Positions 12,114-21,536 are shown, counted from the first letter of the stretch. The stretch is 64,000 bases of DNA from an uncultured Eubacteriales bacterium (GCA_902795275.1 CADBKQ010000005.1:1-64000), one strand, 5' to 3'. Numbers and translations: made by a program. Notes: generated from the sequence alone by a model not told the origin.

Positions 12114-12232
12114 ACAGCGCAGGCCGCATGGTTTCTTGCTCCCCTGACCCGGATAAACGGGAAAAGCGGCGGAAAAACCTCGCCCGGCCATCATCCGGAC
12201 ATCGGAAGGGGATAATAATTTATAAAAAAATC

Positions 12233-12261
12233 TTAACAAATCCGTTATCCTATGGTATACT
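12233..12261 (+). promoter_or_regulatory. sigma-A promoter of murA
   Basis: TTAACA (12233-12238) and TATACT (12256-12261) are separated by 17 bases in an AT-rich stretch 53 bases before the murA ATG. Confidence 0.85.
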
Positions 12262-12313
12262 GAAAATGGTACCTTAGCCTTGCATGCTTTTTACACGAGG
12301 AGGAAACGGCTGG

Positions 12314-13585
12314 ATGGATTCTTACAAGCTGCTCATTACGGGTGGGATTCCACTGGTAGGAGAAACTTATGTATCCGGCGGAAAGAATACATCCGTGGCG
12401 GTGATTTCCGCCACGCTGCTTTGCGACGAGCCGTGCGTGCTGGAAAACCTGCCCGACATCGAGGATGTGCACGTCCTGATCGACATTCTGACCGGCCTGG
12501 GTGCGAAGGTGGATTACCAGCCCGAAGCGAAGCGCATGACCGTTGACCCCCGGAATGTGAACACCTTCCGCGTGCCTTACCGCCAGACCCAGCGCATGCG
12601 GGCCAGCTATTACATGCTGGGCGCGCTGCTGGGCCGCTTCGGTCAGGCGGAGGTTGGCTACCCCGGCGGCTGCTCCATCGGGGCGCGGCCCGTGGATCAG
12701 CATTTGAAGGCCTTCCGGGCCATCGGCGCGGAAGTGAAGGACCGGGGCGCAAAGATCACCGCCAAGGGCAAAATGGTGGGCGGTTCCGTGGTATTTGACC
12801 GCATCACCGTGGGCGGCACCATCAACGCCATGCTGGCCGCGGCCAGGGCCGAAGGCAACACCACGCTGTACAACGCGGCCCGGGAGCCCCACGTGGTTGA
12901 CCTGGCCAACTTCCTCAACTCCATGGGCTGCCGCGTGAAGGGCGCCGGTACCGACACCATCCGCATCACCGGCGCGAAAAAGCTGCACGGCAGCGTGTAT
13001 ACCGTCATTCCCGACCAGATTGAAACGGGCACCCTCATGATCGCCGCCGCCGCCACCAGGGGCGACGTGGTGATTCGCGGGTGCATTCCCACCCATATGG
13101 AATCCCTGACGGCCAAGCTGCTGGAAATGGGCGTGGCGGTCAGCGATATGGACGACGCCATCCGCGTGCGCACCGTGCGGGGCCACCGGGCGGTGAACAT
13201 CAAAACCCAGGAATATCCCGGCTTCCCCACGGACCTGCAGCAGCCCATGAGCGCCATGCTCACCCGGGCCAGCGGCGATTCCGTGGTGATCGAAACCATC
13301 TTTGAATCCCGGTTCAAGCACCTGATGGAGATGCGCCGTATGGGCGCGCAGGTGCAGATTCTGGATCAGACCGCCATCATCCAGGGCGTGCCCGAGCTGT
13401 ACGGCGCGCCCGTCACCGCCACCGACCTGCGGGCCGGGGCCGCGCTGGTGATCGCCGGACTGATGGCCAACGGCGTGACTGAAATTTACGAGCCCGGCTA
13501 TATCGAGCGGGGCTATGAGCATATCGAAGAAAAGCTGCGCGCCCTGGGCGCGGACATCCGTCGGGAGCCGCTGGAAGATATTTGA
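12314..13585 (+). CDS. murA: UDP-N-acetylglucosamine 1-carboxyvinyltransferase
   Basis: The 423-residue enzyme transfers enolpyruvate from phosphoenolpyruvate to UDP-GlcNAc, the first committed step of peptidoglycan synthesis, in the cytoplasm. The KNTS motif (Lys near residue 21, inside GGKNTS) binds substrate. The loop PGGCSIGARPVDQH carries the catalytic Cys at residue 120, so the enzyme should be fosfomycin-sensitive like other Cys-type MurA. Length is normal. AGGAGG at 12298-12303 is ten bases before the ATG at 12314; an upstream ATG at 12284 would overlap that site. It has its own promoter and is followed by a J-domain gene. Confidence 0.97.
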   Translation: MDSYKLLITGGIPLVGETYVSGGKNTSVAVISATLLCDEPCVLENLPDIEDVHVLIDILTGLGAKVDYQPEAKRMTVDPRNVNTFRVPYRQTQRMRASYYMLGALLGRFGQAEVGYPGGCSIGARPVDQHLKAFRAIGAEVKDRGAKITAKGKMVGGSVVFDRITVGGTINAMLAAARAEGNTTLYNAAREPHVVDLANFLNSMGCRVKGAGTDTIRITGAKKLHGSVYTVIPDQIETGTLMIAAAATRGDVVIRGCIPTHMESLTAKLLEMGVAVSDMDDAIRVRTVRGHRAVNIKTQEYPGFPTDLQQPMSAMLTRASGDSVVIETIFESRFKHLMEMRRMGAQVQILDQTAIIQGVPELYGAPVTATDLRAGAALVIAGLMANGVTEIYEPGYIERGYEHIEEKLRALGADIRREPLEDI

Positions 13586-13663
13586 TTCCACTGCGGCTTA
13601 TTCGAGTTTGCCTTTTCGATGTATGCTTCCGCTCCTTCCCCGAAACGGGGAATTACGGAAGGG

Positions 13664-14215
13664 ATGAATCGATTGAATTCCTTTGAGTTACTGGGCCTGC
13701 CTCGCACTGCCACGGAACAGCAGGTGCGGCAGGCCTATCATACAAAAGTAAAGGCCTGCCACCCCGACCAGTTCACGGACGGCCAGACCCAGCAAAAGGC
13801 CCAGGAACAGCTGATCCAGCTGAACCTGGCCTATGAGGAAGCGCTGCGCCTGGCCATGGGGAATCAGCCGGGGGCGCCGCTGAACGTGATGTCGGCGGAG
13901 GAAGCCAAGCGCTTGGCCGTCAAGCTGATGGAGCAGCGCCGCTATGAAAGCGCCTTGCTGCAACTGAGCCATGTTGAAGCCCGGGATGATGAATGGTATT
14001 ACATCCACGGCCGGCTGCTCATGAACATGCACCAGTACAGCACCGCCCACCAGTCTTTCCGGGAGGCCGTGCGGATGCAGCCCGATAACCGCGCTTACCG
14101 CCAGGGCGCGCTGGACGCCGCCGTCGCCATCAAGCGCCATCAGAAGCTGCGCTACCGGGTGGTGGAATGGGCGGGGAATTTTTTCCACCGGTCTTACGGG
14201 CAGGGGAAAAAGTAA
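13664..14215 (+). CDS. J-domain protein with helical repeat C-terminus
   Basis: Residues 5-65 form a J domain with the HPD tripeptide (33-35) that stimulates DnaK ATPase. Residues about 85-165 look like two tetratricopeptide-type helical hairpins (MEQRRYESALLQLSHVEA, YIHGRLLMNMHQYSTAHQSF). The protein lacks the G/F and zinc-finger regions of DnaJ and is a class C J-protein, probably a specialised DnaK partner. The ATG at 13664 abuts its GGAAGGG site; an in-frame TTG at 13673 has better spacing (nine bases) and may be the true start. It lies between murA and pgsA and is probably co-transcribed with pgsA. Its client is unknown. Confidence 0.82.
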   Translation: MNRLNSFELLGLPRTATEQQVRQAYHTKVKACHPDQFTDGQTQQKAQEQLIQLNLAYEEALRLAMGNQPGAPLNVMSAEEAKRLAVKLMEQRRYESALLQLSHVEARDDEWYYIHGRLLMNMHQYSTAHQSFREAVRMQPDNRAYRQGALDAAVAIKRHQKLRYRVVEWAGNFFHRSYGQGKK

Positions 14216-14264
14216 ATTCGTCAGGAGAGAGGAGAAGCCGCGGGACGCGGTGTGAAATACGGAT

Positions 14265-14786
14265 ATGAATCTGCCGAATAAATTAACGCTGCTGCGCATT
14301 TGCCTGATTCCTTTGTGCCTGCTTTTGTGGGCGCTGGACCAGCCCATTCCCGCCGCGATCACCTTTGCCGTGGCGGCGATTACCGACTTCTTCGACGGCT
14401 ATATCGCCCGAAAACGCAACATCGTGACCGTGTTCGGCAAGTTCGCCGACCCGGTGGCGGACAAGGTGCTGGTGCTGACGGCCATGGTGTTCCTCTGCGC
14501 CGACGGGCATTTGCCCGCCTGGGCCGTGTCCATCGTGGCAGCCCGGGAGCTGCTGGTGGACGGCCTGCGCCTGGTAGCCGCGGGCAAGGGCAACGTGATT
14601 GCCGCGGGCTGGCTGGGCAAGATCAAAACCAACCTGCAATACTTCTGCGTCGTCGCCGCCATGGTGCTGCCCAAGGGCCATTGGCTCACCCTCACTCTCA
14701 CCATCCTCATGGCCATCATGACCGTGTGGAGCGGCTGGCAGTACGTGTGGGGCCACCGGGAAATTCTCAAATCCGGCGGGATGTAA
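14265..14786 (+). CDS. pgsA: CDP-diacylglycerol--glycerol-3-phosphate 3-phosphatidyltransferase
   Basis: The 173-residue integral membrane enzyme makes phosphatidylglycerol phosphate from CDP-diacylglycerol and glycerol 3-phosphate. It carries the complete CDP-alcohol phosphotransferase motif: DFFDGYIAR, then a Gly eight residues later, then FADPVADK with the two final aspartates. About five hydrophobic segments are visible. It starts MNLPNKLTLLR, the usual PgsA start. It lies upstream of recA, an order often seen in Firmicutes. An unusual inverted repeat follows its stop codon. Confidence 0.96.
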   Translation: MNLPNKLTLLRICLIPLCLLLWALDQPIPAAITFAVAAITDFFDGYIARKRNIVTVFGKFADPVADKVLVLTAMVFLCADGHLPAWAVSIVAARELLVDGLRLVAAGKGNVIAAGWLGKIKTNLQYFCVVAAMVLPKGHWLTLTLTILMAIMTVWSGWQYVWGHREILKSGGM

Positions 14787-14790
14787 TGGA

Positions 14791-14897
14791 AAGTTCCAAG
14801 TTCTAAGTTATAAGTTCTAAGCTAAATTTGTTCATGTGCAATGCAATTCCAATCATACGACAAAAGGCTTAGAACTAAGAACTTTGAGCTTAGAACT
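14791..14897. repeat. inverted repeat with short AAGTTCTAAG direct repeats
   Basis: The left arm (14791-14822) contains AGTTCTAAG and AAGTTCTAAGC. The right arm (14867-14897) contains GCTTAGAACT twice, so the 107-base unit can fold into a long imperfect hairpin. It lies between pgsA and the recA promoter and is AT-rich compared with the flanks. It may serve as the pgsA terminator or be a small palindromic insertion; no T-run is present. Confidence 0.7.
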
Positions 14898-14908
14898 GTT
14901 TTCCCCTC

Positions 14909-14937
14909 TTGACGAATCAGAACGGATGTTCTATAAT
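14909..14937 (+). promoter_or_regulatory. sigma-A promoter of recA with a LexA (SOS) box
   Basis: TTGACG (14909-14914) and TATAAT (14932-14937) are 17 bases apart. The palindrome AGAACGGATGTTCT (14919-14932) fills the spacer and matches the Firmicutes LexA pattern CGAAC-N4-GTTCG at the GAAC-N4-GTTC core. LexA bound here would block polymerase, as expected for recA. Confidence 0.87.
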
Positions 14938-14965
14938 AAACTTGCTCTTTGCGTCAAGGAATGAC

Positions 14966-14997
14966 AGACAGGGAGTGCATCCAATCCCTGTCTTTTT
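14966..14997 (+). terminator. terminator-like hairpin in the recA leader
   Basis: AGACAGGGA (14966-14974) pairs perfectly with TCCCTGTCT (14985-14993), followed by four more T residues. It lies between the recA promoter and the recA ATG, so it could attenuate recA transcription or act as a leader stem-loop. No antiterminator or ligand site was recognised. Confidence 0.65.
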
Positions 14998-15042
14998 CAA
15001 TGAAACGATATAGACAGAAGGAAAAAAAGGAGATCAGACGCC

Positions 15043-16141
<1,099 letters not shown>

Positions 16142-16152
<11 letters not shown>

Positions 16153-16939
16153 TATCAAACCCCGGCCCGACGCCTGCAACCTGTGCCGCATCGAGCTGGA
16201 TCACGTGGGTGTCACTGCCGGGGCGGACGTGCTGCTCCAGGATGTGAGCTTCCACATCCACTGCGGCCAATTGACCGCCCTGGTCGGCCCCAACGGCGCG
16301 GGCAAAACCACGCTGATCCAGGCGATTCTGGGCCAGCGGGCGCACACGGGCAGCATCCGCCACGTGGACGCGGACGGCCACAATTTCCCCGCGCCGCGTA
16401 TCGGCTATGTGCCGCAGCAATTGCCCTTTGACCGGGAAATGCCGCTGACGGTGTGCGACCTGATGGCCTCCTCCCTGTCCCGCCGCCCGGTGTGGACGGG
16501 TGTTAGCAAGGCCACAAGGGAACAGGTACACGCCGCCCTGGACGAGACCCAGGCGGCGAAGCTAATCGACAAGCGTTTGGGCGCGCTGAGCGGCGGCGAA
16601 TTGCAGCGGGTGCTGCTGGCCATGGCCCTGACCCCGGTTCCCGACCTGCTGGTGCTGGACGAGCCGGTGTCCGGCGTGGACCAGAACGGCCTGAGCCTGT
16701 TTCTGCAAACGGTCAGCGCCCTGCGCAACACCCACCACCTGGCCATCCTCATGGTCAGCCACGACTGGGAAATGGTGCGCCGCTACGCGGACTGGGTGGT
16801 GCTGGTACAGCAAAAGCTGTTAAAGCAAGGCCCCCCCGCCGAGGTCTTCGCCTCCCCTGAGTTTGAAAAAATCTTCCGCGGCGAAATCAATCGCTCCCTG
16901 GAACGCGACAAATCCGCCGGAGAACCCTATAAACCGTAA
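16142..16939 (+). CDS. zinc/metal-type ABC transporter ATP-binding protein
   Basis: The 265-residue ATPase has Walker [10 protein letters not shown], the Q-loop YVPQQ, signature LSGGELQR, Walker B LLVLDEP, and the H-loop VSHD. The C-terminus ([28 protein letters not shown]) resembles ZnuC/AdcC-type metal importers. It would power uptake at the inner face of the membrane. The start codon lies inside the end of recA (11-base overlap), so it is translationally coupled to recA and probably shares its SOS promoter. No permease or binding protein follows; the next gene is convergent. The N-terminal extension of about 15 residues has the pair CNLC. The transported metal is inference. Confidence 0.82.
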
Positions 16940-16940
16940 A

Positions 16941-16981
16941 GAACGCAGGACTGTGAATCGTTCGCAGTCCTGCGTTCTTTA
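16941..16981 (+). terminator. terminator of the recA-ABC ATPase unit
   Basis: GAACGCAGGACTG (16941-16953) pairs perfectly with CAGTCCTGCGTTC (16965-16977), followed by TTTA. Confidence 0.82.
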
Positions 16982-17019
16982 TGGCGATAACAGTATTTTC
17001 ATTATTTATACTGTACAAA

Positions 17020-17066
17020 GTTATGCTGTATTCAGGTGATTTGAAAACCACCTTTTACAGGATAAC
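17020..17066. repeat. 47-bp palindromic intergenic repeat, copy 2
   Basis: This copy matches the element at 7503-7549 at most positions, with the same ends (GTTATGCT and GATAAC here) and the inner stem GGTGATT/AACCACC around TGAA. It again lies between convergent genes, the ABC ATPase and the hydratase, twelve bases from the hydratase stop codon. Confidence 0.8.
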
Positions 17067-17077
17067 TCTGAATGGTA

Positions 17078-19354
17078 TTAGCCCTTCACCGGATGGTTCC
17101 TGTAGTAGTTGATGAGGCAGCCGTCGGCGATGATTTCCCGTTCGTCGGGCGTCAGGTCGCCCAGGGACACGGTGAAGGGCGTCACCGCGCCGTCGGGCTT
17201 CACAGCATAAGCGGTGAATTCGGGCGTGCCTTCCAGCACCGCTTTCCGCAGGCCCGGCACGAACACCCAGTCTCCCAGGGCGAAGGCCGTTTCGTCCTTC
17301 ACCAGCAGGGGCGCCATGCCCCAGTTGATGCAGTTGCTGCGGTAGCGTTTGGTGGCGTATTCCTTGGCCAGGTTGGCGGATGCCCCCAGTACCCGCTGGC
17401 AGGAGGCGGCCTGCTCCCGGGCGGAGCCGTCGCCGGGCTTCACGGCGTAAATCGTGGAGCCGATGTCGGTGTGTTCAGGGTCCACCTTCACCATCTTGGA
17501 CAGGGCTTCGTACACCTGCTTCACTTCCTCCGGCAAGCCCTTGCCCGCGGCACGGTCGCGCTCGATCTGCCGCACCGCCTTGCTGCGGCCCACATAGCCG
17601 GGGTCTTTGCGGCTGAGGGTGAACTCGCTCAGGCGTTCGGGATTGGAGCGGTAGGAGGAGGCTTCGCCGGAGGGAATCAGCTCGTCGGTGGTGGTGACGG
17701 GGTCGGTGATGTAGCTGCACACCTTCACCAGCAAATCGTCGGTCAGGGCGGGCTGTTCGGGCCAGTCCTTGATGTTGGGGCCAAACTTCAAGGCGTATTC
17801 GGGTTCCGCCTTGCCAAAGCCGAAGTACACGCGCTTTTCGTACACGGCCTTGTCGAAGGCGTAGGGATACTTCTGATACTTGATATCCAGGTCGGTGGCG
17901 GGAGTCAGCCTGCCGTGGTTGATGGCGGTGGCGGCGATGGAACGGGCGTCCATCAGGGCGACGGCGCTCATCTGGCCCTCGCCGGGCTTGCTGCCTTCGC
18001 GGTTGGGGAAGTTGCGGGTGGTGTGGCGGATGGAGAATTCCCCGTTGGCGGGGGTGTCACCTGCGCCGAAGCAGGGGCCGCAGAAGCATTCCCGGATGAT
18101 TGCGCCCGCGGCAGCAATGTCGGCCAATGCGCCGTTCTTCATCAATTGCAGGTAGGCGGGCATGGAGCCGGGATACACGCTCATGGTGAAGGCCCCGTTG
18201 CCGGTGGACTGGCCGCGCAGGATGTCCGCCACGGCGCAGATGTTGTCGAAGGTGCCGCCGGAGCAGCCCGCTACCAGGCCCTGTTCCACCCACACGCCGC
18301 CGTCGTGCACCTTGCCGACCAAATTGACCTTCGCGCCGACGATCTGCTTGTTGGCCTTTTCTTCACATTCGTGCAGGATGTCCTTGGGGTTTTCCAACAA
18401 CTCCCGGATGGTGATGGCGTGGCTGGGATGCATGGGCAGGGCGATGGTGCTTTCGATGGTGGAAAGATCAATGTACACGCAGCCGTCGTAGTACGCCACG
18501 TCGGCGGGCTTCATTTCCTTATATTCCTCGGGGCGGCCGTGAATGGTCAGGTATTCTTCCGTCGCCTCGTCCGTTTCCCAGATGGAGGACCAACAGGTGG
18601 TTTCGGTGGTCATCACGTCGATGCCGTTGCGGTATTCCATGGGCAGCTTTTTGACGCCGGGGCCGACAAATTCCATCACCTTGTTCTTTACATAGCCGTT
18701 AGCGTACACCGCGCCGCAGATTTGCAGGGCCACATCCTGGGGGCCGACGCCGGGCCGGGGTTCGCCGTCCAGATAAATCAGCACAACACCGGGCCGGGCC
18801 ACGTCATAGGTGCGGCCTACCAATTGCTTGGCCAGCTCTCCTCCGCCCTCGCCCACGGCCAGGGTGCCGATGGCGCCGTAGCGGGTATGGGAATCGGAGC
18901 CTAAAATCATCCGGCCGCAGCCCGCCATCATTTCCCGGTTGAAGGAGTGGATGACCGCCATGTTGGTGGGCACGTAAATGCCGCCGTACTTGTGCGCCGC
19001 GCTGAGGGCAAACATGTGGTCGTCCTCGTTGATGGTGCCGCCCACGGCGCACAGGCTGTTGTGGCAGTTGGTGAGCACGTAGGGCATGGGGAATTTCGTC
19101 ATGCCGGAGGCCCGGGCGGTCTGGATGATGCCCACATAGGTGATGTCGTGGCTGGTCAGGCTGTCGAAGCGCATTTGCAGATGTTCCATGTCGCCGCTTT
19201 GATTATGCGTTTTCAGGATGCCGTAGGCGATGGTACCCTGCGCGGCTTCCTCTTTGGATACGGGGCGGCCCGCTTTCCGCGCTGCCTCCTGTGCGTCGGT
19301 GACTACCTGACGGCCATGGACGAGATATACTCCGGAATCGTACAGCTTTATCAT
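17078..19354 (-). CDS. aconitase-family hydratase (YbhJ-like)
   Basis: The 758-residue protein belongs to the aconitase superfamily and is closest in layout to YbhJ-type hydratases rather than to AcnA. Iron-sulfur ligand candidates are visible in the GCSGGTFDN segment and in ECFCGPCFGAGDTP. The segment RHTTRNFPNREG corresponds to the substrate-binding arginine region. GSDSHTRYGAIGTLAVGEGG matches the conserved domain 1 motif. It would catalyse reversible dehydration and hydration of a hydroxy-acid in the cytoplasm; whether citrate is the substrate is not clear. ATG follows GGAGG. It has a consensus promoter and seems monocistronic. Confidence 0.85.
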   Translation of the reverse strand: MIKLYDSGVYLVHGRQVVTDAQEAARKAGRPVSKEEAAQGTIAYGILKTHNQSGDMEHLQMRFDSLTSHDITYVGIIQTARASGMTKFPMPYVLTNCHNSLCAVGGTINEDDHMFALSAAHKYGGIYVPTNMAVIHSFNREMMAGCGRMILGSDSHTRYGAIGTLAVGEGGGELAKQLVGRTYDVARPGVVLIYLDGEPRPGVGPQDVALQICGAVYANGYVKNKVMEFVGPGVKKLPMEYRNGIDVMTTETTCWSSIWETDEATEEYLTIHGRPEEYKEMKPADVAYYDGCVYIDLSTIESTIALPMHPSHAITIRELLENPKDILHECEEKANKQIVGAKVNLVGKVHDGGVWVEQGLVAGCSGGTFDNICAVADILRGQSTGNGAFTMSVYPGSMPAYLQLMKNGALADIAAAGAIIRECFCGPCFGAGDTPANGEFSIRHTTRNFPNREGSKPGEGQMSAVALMDARSIAATAINHGRLTPATDLDIKYQKYPYAFDKAVYEKRVYFGFGKAEPEYALKFGPNIKDWPEQPALTDDLLVKVCSYITDPVTTTDELIPSGEASSYRSNPERLSEFTLSRKDPGYVGRSKAVRQIERDRAAGKGLPEEVKQVYEALSKMVKVDPEHTDIGSTIYAVKPGDGSAREQAASCQRVLGASANLAKEYATKRYRSNCINWGMAPLLVKDETAFALGDWVFVPGLRKAVLEGTPEFTAYAVKPDGAVTPFTVSLGDLTPDEREIIADGCLINYYRNHPVKG

Positions 19355-19411
19355 CTTGAAGCCTCCGTTTTTTGCATGAAAATAAAATGGATCAAAAAGT
19401 TACCGATGTTT

Positions 19412-19440
19412 ATTATCCGTAAATCCTGCGCGGTTGTCAA
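19412..19440 (-). promoter_or_regulatory. sigma-A promoter of the hydratase gene
   Basis: Minus-strand TTGACA (19440-19435) and GATAAT (19417-19412) are separated by 17 bases, about 58 bases before the hydratase ATG. Confidence 0.82.
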
Positions 19441-19528
19441 GTATTCCTTGTGTTTATCCTCTTTCTTTTGATAGCGGTGCAGTAAAGGGGAACGGAGCGG
19501 GGGCCTTCTGTTTATTCCTTTCTTTTAT

Positions 19529-19565
19529 GAAAAAAACGCCCCGCGGTCATTTCTGACTGCGGGGC
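19529..19565 (-). terminator. terminator of the flotillin operon
   Basis: On the minus strand GCCCCGCAGTCA pairs with TGACCGCGGGGC (19565-19554 and 19549-19538), with one mismatch, followed by a run of T residues (the A-run at 19529-19536 on the plus strand). It lies ten bases past the flotillin stop codon. Confidence 0.88.
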
Positions 19566-19575
19566 GGGGAAGGAA

Positions 19576-21015
19576 TTATTCTTTGTCGGTTTCGTCTTTG
19601 GCGTCGGCGCTGCTGTCCGCTTTGTTCTCGGCGGCGGCTTTGCCGACCAGTCCGCCCACGGACACGTCGCGGAGCATCTTGGGGATGTCCAGGCCCACGG
19701 CCTGCTTGACGGCCTCGAAGGTCTGCAGCATGGTACCGGCGGTGTCGCGGGCCATGGAAGACGCGCCGCCCTCGCCGAAGAGGATGATCTTTTCGGTCTT
19801 GCTGAGGGGCTCGCTGACGGAATGCGCGATGTCGGGCAGCTTGTCGACGACCATTTCCAGCATGGCGGCCTGGCCGTAGAGCTGCATGGCTTCGGCCTTG
19901 CGGCGGATGGCTTCGGCCTCGGCTTCGCCCTTCATGCGGATGGCTTCGGCTTCCTTTTCGGCTTCGTACAGCTGGGCATCGGCCTTGGCCTGGCGCTCGA
20001 ACCGTTCGGCCTCGGCCTGGAACTGGCGGGCGTCCTTCTCGGCGGCGGCCTTCTCGCGGATCTCCACGTTCAGGCGTTCGCGCTGAATTTCGACTTCCTG
20101 CTTCTTGAGCTCGGTTTCCTTTTCCAGGCGGGTCAGCTCGGCGGCGGCGCGCTCCTCCTCGAAGATCTTGCGCACGCGCTCCTGCTCGATGCGGTAGGCT
20201 TCGTCGGCGTTCGCTTTCTTCTGGTCGCTCTCGATCTGATACGCGGCCTTGAGCAAGGCCAGCTCCTTGTCCTGCTCGGCGATGGCGGCCTGGGCTTCGA
20301 TTTCGGCCTTGTGGCCTTCCTGCTCGGCCTTGGCGCGGGCGATGGCGGCGTCGCGCTCCTTCTGCACCACGTTCTGGATGGCCATGGTCTCGATCACCTG
20401 GCCGTCCTTGTCGGAGAAGTTCTGAATGGTCAGGTTGATGATCTCCAGGCCCATGTTCTTCATGTCGCTCATGGCGGCCTTGATGGACTCCTGGGCGAAC
20501 TTGTCGCGGTTCTGCACCAGCTCGGCGATGGTCATCTGGCCGATGATCTCGCGCATGTTGCCCTCCAGCACATCCTTGGCCAGGGCTTTGATCTGGTTGG
20601 CGTCGTAATGCAGCAATTGTTCGGCGGCGGTGGCGATGGACAGGTCGTCCGAGCCGATCTTGATGTTCGCCACGGCGTCCACCAGCACGGAGATGTATTC
20701 TTTGGTGGGTACGGGCTGGGCGGTTTTGATATCCACCTGCATCAGGCACATGTCCAGCTTGTCGATGCGCTCGATGGCGGGAACGTAGAACGTCGCGCCG
20801 CCACGCACGATGCGGTAGCCGAACTTCTTGGACGCCACCGTGCCTTCCGCCGTGCGCACCTTGTAGTTGTGCCGGATCAGGCCGGAGATGATCAGCGCGG
20901 TGTCCGGCGGGGCCACCTTGTAGCGGGGCACCAGCTTGATCAGCGCGTACAGCCCGGCCAGCGCCGCCAGGACGATCCACCATTTTTCAGCCAGGAATTG
21001 AAGTACCATTTCCAT
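19576..21015 (-). CDS. flotillin-like SPFH-domain protein
   Basis: The 479-residue protein has one N-terminal membrane segment (about residues 9-30), an SPFH/PHB domain (about 35-215, with VPAIERIDKLD and the NMREIIGQMTIAEL segment) and a long alanine/glutamate-rich coiled coil (about 220-400). The C-terminus contains the GEGGASSMARDTAG flotillin-type segment. Bacterial flotillins (FloT/YuaG) scaffold functional membrane microdomains. AAGGAGG lies seven bases before the ATG. It is 34 bases downstream of a small His-rich gene, and both follow a manganese-type riboswitch. No NfeD partner gene is adjacent, which is unusual for this family. Confidence 0.93.
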   Translation of the reverse strand: MEMVLQFLAEKWWIVLAALAGLYALIKLVPRYKVAPPDTALIISGLIRHNYKVRTAEGTVASKKFGYRIVRGGATFYVPAIERIDKLDMCLMQVDIKTAQPVPTKEYISVLVDAVANIKIGSDDLSIATAAEQLLHYDANQIKALAKDVLEGNMREIIGQMTIAELVQNRDKFAQESIKAAMSDMKNMGLEIINLTIQNFSDKDGQVIETMAIQNVVQKERDAAIARAKAEQEGHKAEIEAQAAIAEQDKELALLKAAYQIESDQKKANADEAYRIEQERVRKIFEEERAAAELTRLEKETELKKQEVEIQRERLNVEIREKAAAEKDARQFQAEAERFERQAKADAQLYEAEKEAEAIRMKGEAEAEAIRRKAEAMQLYGQAAMLEMVVDKLPDIAHSVSEPLSKTEKIILFGEGGASSMARDTAGTMLQTFEAVKQAVGLDIPKMLRDVSVGGLVGKAAAENKADSSADAKDETDKE

Positions 21016-21049
21016 GGGATAACCTCCTTATTGAATGGTCAGTGATTCG

Positions 21050-21205
21050 TCAGAACATCCCATACGGGCCGTGATGGTGGCAATGATGATGATAATGATG
21101 ATGGAAGGGGAAGCCCATGCCCCAGCCCATGAAGGGATGGCAATGGTAACGGGGACGGCGGAACACGAGGGAAAGAACGAAGAAGATAGCGAGCAGCCTG
21201 AGCAT
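21050..21205 (-). CDS. 51-residue His-rich small protein, putative metal binder
   Basis: This small gene encodes 51 residues. Residues 1-15 are hydrophobic (MLRLLAIFFVLSLVF) and look like a membrane anchor or signal segment. The rest is Arg/Pro/Gly-rich and contains 11 histidines and 2 cysteines in three clusters (21-23, 35-37, 39-45), interspersed with Met and Trp. An AAAGGAGGAAA site eight bases upstream is close to ideal. The His and Cys clusters suggest metal binding at the membrane; this is inference. It is the first gene after the yybP-ykoY-like riboswitch and lies 34 bases before the flotillin gene. I do not recognise a named family. Confidence 0.78.
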   Translation of the reverse strand: MLRLLAIFFVLSLVFRRPRYHCHPFMGWGMGFPFHHHYHHHCHHHGPYGMF

Positions 21206-21238
21206 TGCGGTTTCCTCCTTTCAGGCGGTCAGCGGGCA

Positions 21239-21358
21239 CAAAAAACCTGCACCCAGATTGTGGATGCAAGTCTTGCCTTCTCGTTTCCTCCGGACGCTCC
21301 CGCGTCGGCTGACGGCCCGGAAACCACGCGGCTTTCCGCGTTTGGCTACTCCCTTGCG
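21239..21358 (-). promoter_or_regulatory. yybP-ykoY-type (manganese) riboswitch with terminator
   Basis: Reading the minus strand, AAGGGAGTAGCC (21355-21344) matches the conserved 5' loop GGGGAGUAGC. GCCGTCAGCC (21316-21307) matches the CGUCAG element and GGCAAGACTTGC (21277-21266) matches the 3' loop of yybP-ykoY RNAs. The expression platform is a terminator: CTTGCATCC pairs with GGGTGCAGG (21270-21262 and 21254-21246) followed by six T residues. The terminator stem reuses the GCAAGACTTGC end of the aptamer, so ligand binding should prevent termination. Yybp-ykoY RNAs sense Mn2+ and normally control metal exporters. Here the RNA precedes the small His-rich gene and the flotillin gene. Confidence 0.85.
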
Positions 21359-21366
21359 ACAGGATA

Positions 21367-21372
21367 ATTATA
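21367..21372 (-). promoter_or_regulatory. -10 box of the riboswitch transcript
   Basis: A perfect TATAAT on the minus strand lies about 12 bases before the first conserved aptamer base. The best -35 candidate at 17-base spacing is TGGAAA, which is weak. Confidence 0.65.
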
Positions 21373-21536
21373 GCAAATTTCTTTGCGTTTTTCCAGTAGG
21401 CAAACCGACATTCCGGACGCATTTTATGACAATTCAGCGAGCGGATAGGAAGCGCCCTGTTTTTTTCTCTATGCGGCGGGCGGTTTTTGTGGTATACTGT
21501 TTCCGTGAAAGCTCATGAAGGAGGCGCGTAATCCTT

